Source of the DNA: Rhyzopertha dominica | Lineage: Eukaryota > Arthropoda > Insecta > Coleoptera > Bostrichidae | Assembly (NCBI GenBank): GCA_025024175.1 | Contig: QCXZ01000138.1 | Location: 3,782,002 to 3,846,001 of the forward strand | DNA: 64,000 bases | Direction: 5' to 3' | Shown here: positions 1 to 12,400 of the stretch, piece after piece | How positions within the stretch are numbered: the first letter of the stretch is position 1 | Layout: the number at the start of each line of letters is the position of its first letter | Translations under genes and position numbers: made by a program | Notes under the pieces: model-generated | Database searches by the model: none | The model's input: only the letters and a program-made list of their open reading frames with translations | Told to the model about the DNA's origin: nothing

Positions 1-509
1 TGTGGGTTTGTCTTTATTTGTTCTTTAAGAAACCATTTTCAAGTCATTTTTTGTTATCGTTGACAATTTAAAAGTTGGTGCTATGAGCTGCATTTAATTT
101 TTTATGTGCAGCCTCAGTTAAATGTTGGAAATATTTAAGCCTTTAATTTTTTTCTACCCCATTAATGGACCCCGTATAAAACATGTACATACATACTATG
201 CAATTTGCTTTATATTTTAGTGTTAATTTCAAAGGAATGAGTAGCGTATATTTTTACACGTTTGCCTTTGTATTTCAACAAAAATTCTTATTTCATACAC
301 TGAAATGTTATCTCTAATGACACACTGAATTTAGCATACCCTTACTAACTAGATGCTCAACAAATGTTGCTAATAAGCTAATATGATATGGAGGATTCTA
401 AATGTGTTGGGTTTTCCAAACTTTAGGCGACACAATAGTATTCTCCATTCAAATCATTGCTAAATATTTATAAAAGAGCACACAATTAAAGTTTAACTTA
501 AAAACTTAC
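1..509 (-). other. Intron of the LKB1/STK11 gene
   Basis: AT-rich sequence downstream of the splice donor that closes the second LKB1 coding exon. I looked on the minus strand for the next expected kinase segment (activation loop and C-lobe) and did not find it, so the third coding exon lies beyond the left edge. No repeat or RNA gene was recognised here. Confidence 0.6.
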
Positions 510-816
510 TTCCGCCACACCCAAATCTGAAATTTTCAGATCTCCCTCGAGCGTCAACAACAGGTTGCCAGGTTTTATATCTTTATGGATTATCCTTTTG
601 CTATGCAAGTATTCTAATCCATCTATTAACTGTAAAAAATATCCATGTGCTTGAAATAAGGGAAACTTTTTGTCCGGTGTCGATTCCAACATTCCTTGTA
701 AACTGCCGACGCAGAATTCCATAATTAAGTACATTTTTTGTTTCTCTTGGTTGTGCAATACGTCAACTAGCTTTATAACATTTTTATGTTTAAGTGTCCG
801 TAGCAATTTTATTTCC
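510..816 (-). CDS. Lkb1: LKB1 coding exon 2
   Basis: 307 nt between a cag acceptor (817-819) and a gtaagt donor (504-509). It encodes the alphaC helix through the DLGVAE motif and ends in phase 0. Confidence 0.9.
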
Positions 817-1558
817 CTGAAATCATTTACATAGGAATTTATAGCATCAAAGAATTTTTTTGATTTATATCATACTTAACCTCTACATTTACACCTACAT
901 TCTTATGAATTCAATTTACAAACATACTATATTCTGCATGCAGTAAAAGCTAATATGCACTAGCATGTTTAAAGAATAATACCATAGCTCCAAACACATT
1001 ACACCGATTTTGAAAATTATGAACTGATGTAAACATTGATGTAGATTTTTCATTTTAAATCTCATGCTACATAAATTAAGTAACAATAATCGCCACCCCT
1101 TGCTACTAAGTTTACCTTTCAACGTTTTGTTCACCGTTAGGAATTCTCCGCAGCTTCTTCTGTTTCAATATTTTAACTGCCCGTCTGCATAACGTTTCCG
1201 AGTCGAGCATTTCTTTAACTTTGCCATATGAGCCCTCACCTAACAGATCACCCATCACATATTTTCCTATCATTTTGAGTCTTCGTTTCTTCGTCTGGTA
1301 GATGATCTGATCACTGTCAACACGGTGAAAAAAGTTGCTGATGTTGACCATTTCCAGATCGTCGTCGAGATCGTTTTCTTCGCCGGCATTCAACCACATC
1401 ACAGCATTTTCTTGATCACTAATTGGGTTGATCGCTGGTAATTCCTCGTCACTTTCAACACTGAATATTCTGTTGGTTAACTCTTGTTCTGAACCTTCTG
1501 CCACTTCACTATCGAAACTTCTGCTGTTGCACATTTTTTTGTCCATAATTATGCTCAC
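510..1558 (-). CDS. Lkb1: Serine/threonine kinase LKB1 (STK11), 5' part, two exons
   Basis: LKB1 is the master upstream kinase that, with STRAD and MO25, phosphorylates AMPK-family kinases and controls polarity and energy balance. Exon 1 (1558-1116) encodes an acidic N-terminus, then the segment leading into the kinase domain: glycine loop GEGSYGKV at residues 107-114 and the ATP-binding lysine in RRAVKI at K129. Exon 2 (816-510) carries the alphaC glutamate (E149), the catalytic HKDIKPGN (225-232) and DLG (245-247), the LKB1 variant of DFG. The exons join in phase (AG|G = Arg148), total 750 nt, 250 codons. Donors are gtaaac (exon 1) and gtaagt (exon 2). The remaining C-lobe and tail are outside the window. 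Met1 or Met5 could be the start. Strong residue-by-residue likeness to animal LKB1, especially the stretch after the lysine, makes the identity secure. Confidence 0.95.
1116..1558 (-). CDS. Lkb1: LKB1 coding exon 1
   Basis: 443 nt from the ATG at 1558 to the donor at 1115/1110. It ends with two bases of a split Arg codon. It encodes the acidic N-terminus and the N-lobe as far as the [17 protein letters not shown] segment typical of LKB1. Confidence 0.9.
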
Positions 1559-1858
1559 GCTGCCCCCTTATTCCCCAGCTATCCTACTGTATTTACACTT
1601 TTAAATAACCCTTCCTACCCGGCAAATGCAATCCTGCACTTTTTTGTTGCTCTTCATGCCATTTTTTGGCCATTGTTATTCGGTCAAGATCGGAACAGCT
1701 GGTTTTCGCCGTGACTTTAGTGAGTTTTTTTATTTTGATTTTGGTAACACTGATGTGTTCAAAAGGCATACTGAAATACAAAAATTCAAATTTCTACCTT
1801 GGAGTTATTTATCGAACTGAAAGGCAGTGTTGTAAATAGCGTAGATAATAGATAAGTG
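1559..1858. promoter_or_regulatory. LKB1 5' flank, possible bidirectional promoter
   Basis: Sequence between the LKB1 start codon and a possible plus-strand first exon at 1859. It should hold the LKB1 5' UTR and promoter. No TATA box in a convincing position was seen. The bidirectional reading depends on the doubtful plus-strand exon. Confidence 0.3.
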
Positions 1859-1897
1859 ATGGACGATGATGGAAAGCCATTTTTAATGTTCAAACAA
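1859..1897 (+). CDS. Possible first coding exon, unknown gene
   Basis: An ATG at 1859 opens a 13-codon frame (MDDDGKPFLMFKQ) running straight into a gtatgt donor, in the layout of a short first exon head to head with LKB1. I do not recognise the peptide and found no matching second exon before the zinc finger gene begins on the other strand, so this may be chance. Confidence 0.2.
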
Positions 1898-2499
1898 GTA
1901 TGTATTCAGCGTATCAATTGTTGTAACCATTTCAACATTGTTTCACTTACATAGTGTATTCAGAAAACCTTAGAGCTAGGGATGAAGATGAATCAATACC
2001 ACATTAGAATAGAGATACCTTTACTTTTATTCCATCGAAAGAATTATTCTACCCAATTTTACTTCTATAAAACCAGTGTTTAAAACGTAAAGTTGGTTTG
2101 ATATACTTTTTAATTTTGACGGCGATAGTACTGACTATTGAGTTTGTGTATTTTACCATTGCAGCAGGCTAAAAACATCTTTCCATCATACAATTATTTA
2201 ACAGGATTACTGTAGCTATCTATCTAGCGACTTTAGGTGCGCTTATTATTTATATTGATTATTTTTCATGTAGCAATAAACGACCAATAAAAACTATCTC
2301 AAAACCGTTAGATATAAACTTATTTATTTTAATAAATTGCTATACCATTCATGTATAATTAAATTGATGTAACGGAGTTTGATGTTTGCAAGATGCTAGT
2401 TGAGAATATGGATTACGTATACCTCCACCTAGGGTACTGAAAACCGATCAAGAAAAGATAATCTGAAATTTAAAAAAAATAACATGATTTAATTCTAAA
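1898..2499. other. AT-rich gene-free stretch
   Basis: No conserved coding frame, RNA gene or clear repeat structure was recognised. Confidence 0.4.
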
Positions 2500-2894
2500 G
2501 TTTTGGTTTAGATTATCCCAATTTCGATTCGTATTCTCACGAGCAAATTCCAAACGGGCTGTTTTATGGTGAGGAAGAAGTGTCAGACATTTTCTTAGTT
2601 TTCGGCATACAATGTGATCACTTTTCTTCAGGACCCTCCCTATAGTCCATTTTGAAATATCAAGCCTGCACTCTTGGGCAATTCTTCTCCGACTTTAGTG
2701 TTACTCACTGTAGCAATAATTCTTGCAACTTTGGGCGAAATTTTTTTCTAAAGTCCAGCTTTCTTGTTTGTGTCATACTGTTCAGGATTTCACAAATAAT
2801 TGGCGACAACTTTACGAGACCGGTTAATTCTTTGCGTTAATATTGGGGGACTAAAGCCTTCATCCCAAAAAGCCAAGATTTTATCTTTTTCCAT
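2500..2894 (-). pseudogene. Tc1-like transposase fossil
   Basis: The minus strand from an ATG at 2894 reads MEKDKILAFWDEGFSP, then a helix-turn-helix-like segment with NRSRKVVANYL, and later KKISPKVARIIATVSN and HKTARLEFARENTNRNWDN, which follow the order of an N-terminal Tc1-family DNA-binding domain and the linker before the first catalytic Asp. Several stops and frame changes interrupt it and the DDE catalytic core is missing. Terminal inverted repeats were not located. Confidence 0.7.
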
Positions 2895-5800
2895 GTCAAT
2901 GAGATACCTTCCACAGGAATTTTAACACAACTGTTACAACACAGTAACAGTTAATAAATAATAAAACAAACGTTTTTGACATTCAATCACAGCCACCTAA
3001 GTTTTTTTAAGTGGCGCTACAAATTTTAGAAATTATTTAGTTAAATTATGGAAATTACTTTAAATAGTCCACTTATTATTTTTATTTCTTTTCTCCTTCT
3101 TGTACTTACGTCACAGCTTCCACTATCTCCTTACCTGTATTTAGAAATGCCAACAAGTTGTAGGACTATTGCAGATGCAATCATTTATACAGCAAATATC
3201 TTAATTTTTTTATAAACACAACAGAGAAAACGTATACTATAACCAAATATTTATTACCATCAAGATACATCTGTTAAGGTTATTATACAACTACCTTTAT
3301 TTTTACTTTACATAATTATTATGTACAATAGGTTGAATCGCAAGAAATTATAACACGGCCAAATACAAATGACCTACATACTACAATATATTTAATCATC
3401 TACTGGTATATTCCTCTTCGTACTTAAGCAATTGTCTGTATACTATAAAGTAAACACTAATTTGTCACATATTTAAAATAATCATCAATGCTATATAAAA
3501 ATCTACAGTGTTCAACACAACAGTAGTGAATCATTTCAAACTGCACAATAAGAGGTACTACCCATGATCCAAAATTACAAGCTAGAAAATTACTTATACG
3601 AATGAGCTTTTGATACACAAATGCCCCACATTATTTGTTTTTTTCTCTCCAGCTAGCAGAGCATTTGTATAATATATCCTCAATTGTGCAGGGCAATTTT
3701 GTTGACATCAACAAAAAAAATCTTATCTAGTATGTACAGTAATTGAATAAATCTACAAAGACTGCGAGATAAAGTGACTCAAACTTACCTTTAAAACTAT
3801 CACTTAACAAAAAATACAGCAAAATAAACACACAGCATGCATTTTAAATAGTCCTCCCTTCAAAGATTCTAAACAGATTTCAGTCAGAGATTTTAGAGGT
3901 GCAATCCACCACAATTCCTGCACTTTAACATCAGTTCCGTCTCACTGGTTCGATTTTGTAATAAACTCGTTCTGGAAGAACTGGTGAAAGAAACGTTCAA
4001 ATATTACGAGCATAGTAAAATACACTTTGCAAGGAGTTTTACTTTGTTTTTGCTGTATGGTAAGGGATAATGATTTTTCTGTTTTTTTTTAAATGTTCAT
4101 TTAAAAGTTGGTTTATTCTTTGCTATTGCAATTTCATAAATAAAAGTTCTTTACTTATTGCATGTTTTATATTACTCGGTTATATTATTAAGTGGAAAAA
4201 AGAAAGTAGTACATATTTTTTGTTCTAAACTACTGTTGAGATAAAGATCTCACACAGTATTCCCAAATGCTGAGAAAACGGCTACAGAAAGGACGAAAAA
4301 GGAAATACAGAAAATGTAGAGCATAAAATGAAATTTATAACTAGTCACACTTCAGACACATCTAAAGTTTGCATTGGAAAACAGTACCGTTCTCTAAAAA
4401 ATGTCAAAGTGCTGTTTACTTAAATAAAATTAAAGTTTTTGATAGGCAATAACAAATTTACTTTTTTAATTGTTCAACTCTAAACTTCAACGGCTTGCAA
4501 CTTTTAAACTATTAATCCTGCTCAAATAATTTTTTTGAATTTTTCCTTTTTTTTTACCTCACTCAAGCCAATCCTTAAAGTTTACACATAAATTGTTTAA
4601 AAACTTGCAAAAAAAGTTGTTTCAAGCAGCTTTTTTTTATGTGTAAACTACAAGAATTAGTGTAAAAAATAATGGAACATTTTTTGNCGTTTTAACAGAA
4701 AAATTTTAATTTTACTGCTAGTGTGCTTTGGTGTTTTTGAAGAATTGTACTGTTTTCAAACCTTGGATGTGTCTGGATTAAATCAATTGCAAATGGAAAA
4801 ATGCTGCCACTGGCGTTTTATGAAAAATTTTATGCCTTACATTTTCACTTCTTCACATTTCCCCCTATATCTAGCAAATTCTTCAGCATTTGCAAAAAAA
4901 AACTATTGCTAGAGCTTTTTTGTGATTTTTACTTTTTTGAAATACTTCCTGAATATGGATTGTGACAATATATATTGTTTCCTCTGAGGACATTTACCAC
5001 CTATTCCACTGATTTTCATCCATCCTCTAATTATTGGAATTAATGTTCAAAAATTAATTTTAAAATTTGACATTTCTACAATTTTATACCATATATATAA
5101 AGCAATTCCTCACAAAATGTTTTTTCGGATAATGTAATTTTTCTCCAAAACCATAGAAGTGTGTAAGTACTGAAAAACTATAATGTACTCTAATTGAGAA
5201 TTAGATTTTTTTAATGAATGAATTCTAGTTGATGATGATAATGATCAAAGATTACTCAAATTATGACCAATTTGTAAAACAAGAAGCCAGCTTGATAATT
5301 TCAAAATCATTATCAATTCCTCTGTTATGCCCATGTCCTTCCTATTCACCTGACATGATACCCAGTCATATCCAACTGTTTCCAGAGTTTTTAAATTTTG
5401 TGACGCATGGATTTAGAATTATTTGAATGATAACAAAAACCTTGAACAAAGAAAGAAAAGTTTCTTTGTTTTTTTCCCTAGATAGATTGTGGCTTTGATA
5501 GCTTTGTCAGTTTTTAAAAGTAAAAATGCCAAATTTTACTATTTCTGAACTAGAAAAAACTACAGCTACAGTATAATATAAGAGCAGTAGCTTACCAGTA
5601 CAATTTAGACAAAAACAACTGTTATAAGTATAAAAAAGAAGCGAGTATTTCCAAAATTTCATTGCATCCACGCTTAACGCTTTTTTATTTGACGCTTTGA
5701 CGGTTACCAATTTATAACCTCTTTTGTGGAAGTAGCATGAAATTTTAAAAATGGAAAAATAAAAAAAAAAACTGTTACTTGATTTTTGTGGTGAATGGGA

Positions 5801-6122
5801 TTCTTTTGGGTGCCACTATACATTCACACTTCAAGTTTATGTCGTGACAAAAAAATATTACAAAAAAATATGTCTGACTGTCCTCGTAATCAACCCTAAA
5901 AGCTTTAACACTCAAATCTGTATAAAATTATTACAATCTGCATCAAGCAAGTTATTTCAAAATCACCACCGATTCTTCTCGACTATCGTATTGAAATACC
6001 GTTCCTCCAACTTACCGTAACCTCCAAAATCTCCGCCGGCTTCAAAGAGCCACCTACAATCAAGCCGGGTAGAAAAAAGAACGTCGAAAGGGAAAGCGCT
6101 CTGTACAACCGATAACTTATAA
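2895..6122. other. AT-rich intergenic DNA and 3' flank of the zinc finger gene
   Basis: No host gene was recognised. The part next to 6123 should contain the 3' UTR of the zinc finger gene; an AATAAA on the minus strand (5684-5689) is a candidate polyadenylation signal about 430 bp past its stop. One undetermined base lies near 4687. A faint mariner fragment is listed separately. Confidence 0.4.
5320..5425 (+). pseudogene. Possible mariner transposase fragment
   Basis: A plus-strand frame contains SYSPDMIPSHIQLFPEFLNF, which resembles the mariner pattern PPYSPDLAPSDFHLFP around the third catalytic residue. Only about 30 codons are recognisable and no flanking repeats were found, so this may be coincidence. 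Confidence 0.3.
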
Positions 6123-6494
6123 TCATATGTGGATGGGCACGTGCACGAGGAGCTGCGCCCTGTCGGAGAACACCTCGCTGCACATCTCGCACTTGAAGAT
6201 GTTCTGGGCGTGCTGCATCGACAGCTCGGCGAGCTCGTGCAGCGGGCTCGGGTCGACCATCTCCTGCTTGATGACCTCCGTTTTGACGGCCTCCGTCTTG
6301 ACGGTCGGCTGGTGCACCTCGGGCTCTATGTCGGGCACGATGTTTTCCGGTTCGGGTTCGGCCTTCTGCTGGTTCGATTTCTTCTTCGAGACGATCATTC
6401 CCCCCTTCACCATCCTGACTATCTTGCCCTGTTCGATTATGTGGCGGCCGGGCTTCAGGCTGTTAGCATTCCGCCTGGGTCTGTTCTGAGTGAC
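6123..6494 (-). CDS. Zinc finger gene, exon 6 (finger 15, stop)
   Basis: 372 nt from a ttcaag acceptor to a TGA stop at 6125-6123. It encodes a basic start (RPRRNANSLKPGR), the triple SUMO-type motif region, and a terminal finger beginning CEMC and ending in the last residues of the protein. The acceptor tract immediately upstream is the (ATT)n tail of a LINE end. Confidence 0.85.
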   Translation of the reverse strand, partial: VTQNRPRRNANSLKPGRHIIEQGKIVRMVKGGMIVSKKKSNQQKAEPEPENIVPDIEPEVHQPTVKTEAVKTEVIKQEMVDPSPLHELAELSMQHAQNIFKCEMCSEVFSDRAQLLVHVPIHI

Positions 6495-9400
6495 CTTGAA
6501 ATAATAATAATCATCTTTATTGTGTCCAAAAGAAAATACACAAGTTACAAACTTTTACTATACAGGGTGTTGCAAATTAGTTGAGGAGTTGCAAAGGTTA
6601 ATAATAGAAATTAGAAAGTGGTTCACTAGAAACGAGCTGATGGTTAATAACGAGATGTCTAATATTGAGTTATTTAAAACAAAACTATCAAATATTCAAA
6701 AACCTTCGGAGATGGTAATAAAAGATCATAACTTAATGTTAAGCAACAATACAAAATTACTGGGAATATATTTAGACGAAAATCTAGATTGGTCACCCCG
6801 TTTGAACGAATTAAAGATAAAACTGAATGAAACTTTATATTCAATGAGATCATGCAGAAATGTTTTTAAATGTAATTTTAACAGTGATTGGTCCTTAAAT
6901 TTATTAATGTTTAATGTTTAAATTTAAAAATCCTATTTATTTTAGCCAATTTATTTCATATAGGGATGAAAAAAATAAACTTCTAAACTTACCATCACAC
7001 AGACTTGTGAAACTATAGAGATAGTGTACCAATAGCTTTAGATATAAAAATTAATAAAAAAAGAGGGTGGAATTCTGCAAGTATTTGGGGATGGTTAAGC
7101 ATATCAAAAGCTAAATAAACAAAACTAAGTATTTAACTTTTGTTTTTTTCTAAATGTAATATAATATCAACAAGTAGGACTAGAAACAAAAATTTGATTC
7201 TGCAAAAAAGAAAAAATTAACCAATAAGAATGGCGAATATATAGCAATAAAATGTTTTAATTCTTTACCAATTAACTTAAAAATATTAGATAGCTCCAAA
7301 AAACTAACTAAAATTAAATTAAAAGAATGGATTAGGATGAAAATACTGTATAAATTGAGATTGAATAAATTAACTACTAAATATTAATATGGTGCAGATT
7401 GTTGAAACAGAAAGATTTTTGAATATAAGTTCAGATTATGGATATTGGGATATTTTACATTAATATTACAGTCATAAGCTAAAAATTATGTGAATTTGAG
7501 AGTACAGGTTGTGGGAATTGGGATACTTAACATTAGTTATTAAGTAAAAAATTGTTACGTAAAGCCAGAACTATGTTTACCTTTATAACCTGTGAGTTCG
7601 TCAGATATCTGTTAAGTTTCATTGTAATTCAATGTAATATTCTGTTAAAAATTAATTCTGTTTATATAATGACCAATGACTTGTAAAAAAGAAAAAATTC
7701 AAAACCATTCATACCTTAATAATGTTCGTCGGTACAGGAATCTCCGACTCCACGACCTGCTCACTACCGATGTCCATGTTGTTCATCAAAGTGTCTCCGT
7801 TGCTCTGCTCGTGATGGTTCATGTCGGTCGCGAGCAGATTGTTAACGGCGATATCGTCCTCGGGAAAAGTGGCAATCTGCGGCTTGTCGGCGTTGAAAAT
7901 GTGATAGCTGACGTTTTTCGTTCTCGGTCGGATGCGTTCGCCCGTCGCCGACTTGAGTTCGGTGGGTTGCGTGCGTGTCACTAGCGTCTTCGTCTTGTGG
8001 CGCACCTTCCCGCCGTCGTTCGTCTCCACCGGCACCCTAGTCTTCTGGGTGTGTATCATCTTGGGTCGCGACGGCACCGACTGCTCGTTTTTCGATTTCT
8101 TCTTGTTCTTGGCGGCCGCCTTCGAGTTGACTATTGAGTTTATGTTCTCGATGGCCGACGAGAAGCTGTTGTACACCTCGGCGTAGGTTTCGTCGATGGC
8201 CTTCGGAGGGGTCTTCTTGACCTTCTTCGGCACCGGCCTCCGTTTCATCTCGCCGTCCGAATCGGAATAGTGTTCATCGTTGTCGATTTTGTCCTCCCCC
8301 TCGGGCACGTTCGACATTATTTCGAGCTCGTGAGGTTTCAGGTTTCGTCTTCGTTTGTATTTTCTCGGGCCGACTTGCGGCTGGCGTTTCATGGCCGTGT
8401 TCATGTCGCAGTGGTGGATCAGGTGCACTATCAAGTCCTATAAACAATAGTCAAGTAAATATTAAATTCCACTGTGGTACAGGACTCAAAATTCCTGGCC
8501 AAAATCTCTTAATTGAAAATAATTGAATGAGGTAACCTGCCACAGATTCTTGTATAGAAGAGGTCAAAGTACAGCTTCTCTATTATCGTCTTGGTTTAAT
8601 CGAATTTTGCCACCTTTACTTCATTTGAACAACCCCCACACTTTAAAGAACAGTGTTGGTCTAGTTAATAAAATTAAGAATGTCTCACTTTCCTATAATA
8701 CACTTTTAGTTTCATTCGATGTTGTAAACCTCTTCCCAAACATTCCTCCAAAAGATTGCTTGCTCTTGGCATGCAATTTATTTTTTGTTGGTCTTTTCAA
8801 ATGCAACAAAATAAAGTTATAAAAATAGTAAATAGAAAAGGTATAGAACCTAGTAAAAAACCTCTAAGCTTAAGACAAATGTTTAAGCTTGAGTATTGTT
8901 GTATGAATATGAAACTTTGAAGGGTGAATTTAAATTGTCTAAGAGTATTACGGTCTGTTCCAGATGAGAAAGGGCCAGGCGTCCATAAGCAATACATGCA
9001 AAACGGGCTCTTTCTCATTTGGAATGGATTGTACTAGACATAAATCTATATCTATTCCTAAAACTACCTTAGGCGTAGGTGCTAAAAAAATAGCCATAAG
9101 AAGCTAAAAATACTACCAAATATAAGATTTTGATAAAAAGTTAACTACTTGAATAAAAACTACCAATCCCCAATAAATAGGACTTGCCTTTGTAAGAGAC
9201 TTCTTACGAAAGATTAAGTTTTGGATGGGATGATATGCAATACTGTCCTGTGTTCACTGAGTCGATCCTTATTATATCTTATTTTAATTAAACTTAAAAT
9301 TAGTTACTAATTACAAATGTACTCAACCAGATCCTATGTACAGGTAATTGCGATTAACTCTATAGGAATTTGCTACTATGTAAATTTTTGCTTGTTCAAT

Positions 9401-12400
9401 AAATTACAAAATTACCCACTTTTCATGTTCTTAATTTGCTGCTTTTAATTGATTTAGTATTAAAACAGAGCTTTTTTACTTTTAATAGTTCTCTATATAA
9501 TATACAAAAAAAGGTTTGGATACAGGGTCAAATCTCTCTATCTCCTTTTAGAGGTTTTCATGTCTGCTATTGAGTTTCAACTCAATAATTTTAATAAATT
9601 CAAACATTTGCTTCTGGTAATGACTACATTCTCTTATTTAATGGTAATTTGATTGATGTCATTGATTTAAATAATTTTTTAAACAAACTACATCCTTTCA
9701 TTTCATTCACTTTCGAAATTGAAACTAATAATTCTCTTCCTTTACTTAATCTTCTCTTACTCAAAAATATGTCAACTAAAAGTTTTGAATTTTCAATTTA
9801 TAGGAAACCCACCACTACATTCTCTTTAATCAATTATTTTTAATTTCATTTCCACTTCAAATAAGGACAACCAAATTTTGATGAAATTATATGAACCAGT
9901 TTGAGATATTTCTGATAAACTGTTTCTATTCCCCTCTGTTTAAACGTGAATATCTCAGTAGGCGGGCGATATTTCAAAAAAAAGTTATACTGTAAAATAA
10001 TGTAATTTTACATGCAATGCAGGACACTAAAACGTTTTTTACGCTTTCCTATGTATACACATATGTTATTAAATTCTTGTTTCTGTCCACCATTGTGAAT
10101 CATAAATTATTAATTTTCGGCAAACTTTTTCTCTATTTTTAAAAACTCCACCATTTGGTGTCAGCCATTTTTAATTTTAGATTTTTAAGTTTATTTTTAA
10201 ATCCAGTAATCCCAAAAAACTCTTGAGTATAAAATTTCAAGCAAAATATTCAACTTTTTGAGTTTTGGCCAGAAATTTGGGATTCTGCACCACTGTGTGT
10301 CTGAGATCCTTTATCTACACTATTGCCAAAATTTTTAATCAAATTTCCACCAGTATAACATCTGCAAACCTAATATAGTTAAGGTACGTTTTTCATGCTT
10401 AGCTGACTTAGTGCTATGTTTATAGTAATTACATTAATTATTCTCACCTGTGAAGTAGCGAACATATCATAACACACCGAACAACAATACGGCGTCACGC
10501 TGTGGCTATGATTGGGATCTGGCCCCGAATGGTGGGACCTTATGTGTTCCCTCAGGACGACCCTTTGATTGAAGGCCCGCGGGCAGACGGCACAGGCGTA
10601 CGGTTTCTCCCCGGTGTGGATGCGTTCGTGTTTACGGAGCGTACCGCCGTCAGCAAACGCCTTCCAGCAGAACCTGCAGCCGTACGGTCGTTCGCCCGTG
10701 TGAATTCTTATGTGGATTTGTTGGGAAGATCTAGAACCAAAGGTCTTGCCGCATTCCCGACACGGAAACTGGCGACCCGACACGCTGCTGTGGCTGTGCC
10801 TAAAGAAATGGATGATAATACGTAAATTTAGAAAAATTTCATTGTGTTAAAGGTGTTCTTTTAACAATAATAATACACTTTATTAATTAGCACAGGCTAG
10901 TATTTGATACATTGGAAAATAACATTTATTAATTTATTTAATGTTCAACATGAATACACAAAACAAACAACCCAAAACAAGGTAAGAATTTAGGATGGCA
11001 ATGCCATGTGTCAGCATTACACTGTCATGATGACAAAGCCACCTAGCTGCCTTAACGGGTACTACTTCCTAAAGGAAGTGACCTGTAGCCTGACAAACTG
11101 ACATGCAACACTTCAATTTGACAGCAGGCCCCCACGGCACTTTTTGCTAGCGGGCAAGAACCAACATACATTAAAATTAAACTGAAGTATGCAGGTGCAT
11201 GCCAATTTGTCAGGCTACAGGTCACTTCCTTTAGGAAGTAGTACCCGTTAAGGCAGCTAGGTGGCATTGCCATCCTAAATTTTTACTTTCATCATACCAT
11301 TGCTTTGGTATATAAGCAAAACCAGTTCTGTGCCGTTCTGTCTACACTAGACCTAAATAGCACTGATGAGCTGTAATGACAGCGCAATAGATCTATCTGC
11401 TGTTGGTTGAGGTGTAGACAGCACACCACAGACATGTATTTTAACCCAAAACAAATTAAACAATATCCGCATGCTACCCAGTGCCATTAATATAAACCAG
11501 CAACTATGATTTGAAGCATTTAAGAGATTTAGCAGCTCTAACATGAGGTGGCAATGAATTGTATTTTATAAAACCTTTAAAAAATACAGATTTAGAGGCA
11601 GTTGCGTAAGTTCTATTCACAAAAATATCACCAGCATTTCAAATTTCATATTGATGAACAGCGTGTGCCCTATCATTTTTGTTAGGTAAGGTGGCATGAG
11701 ATTATTTAATATATAAAGACCATCGTAAGATACAGCACCCCATTCGCAGTATTCAACCACCGTAGAGCAATCAACATAGACCTAATCGACATGAGCCTAG
11801 TACACTTTAGAATAATTCTCATTGCACGATTTTGAAGTTTTTGCAAGCAAGACATCTTGTTATGGTTGAACTGAAACACTATCGACGCAGAGTATTCATA
11901 AATTAGGTTCTATAATAGTTTTATATACTCTAATGGTCGTTTCCATAGAAAGGAATTTAGCCACTCTTGATAAAAAGAACAAATTTTTTGATATTTTCTT
12001 TTGCATGTAGTTAAAGTGCTCATCAAACGATAACAAGCAGTCAATTGCGAGACCTAGGTATTCATATATCCTTACAATATTAATTCTACAATTGCAAATA
12101 TGCAAATCTATTTTATCTAAATCTAAAAATTTATATTTGTATTTAGCAGTCACAATCATACCCTTAGTCTTTGATACATTAAGCTTTAATCTATTTGAAG
12201 CTAGATACCTTTGCAAGAGCTTTATTCATTTTTGCTATTGCTACAGCTAAATTACAATCAGTTTTAACAAGTAATTTATCACCTGCAAATAAATTTACAA
12301 AATCACAACCAACAAACACAAATCAATATCATAAATATACAGTGTAAACAACAGAGGCCCTATCACACTCCCCCGAGGTATCCCACATTCACTCACCACC

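Noticed and set aside
6127..6584. Long plus-strand frames opposite zinc finger exon 6
   Set aside because: They are antisense images of a GC-rich coding exon, and the minus-strand frame has correct splice sites and a C2H2 finger.
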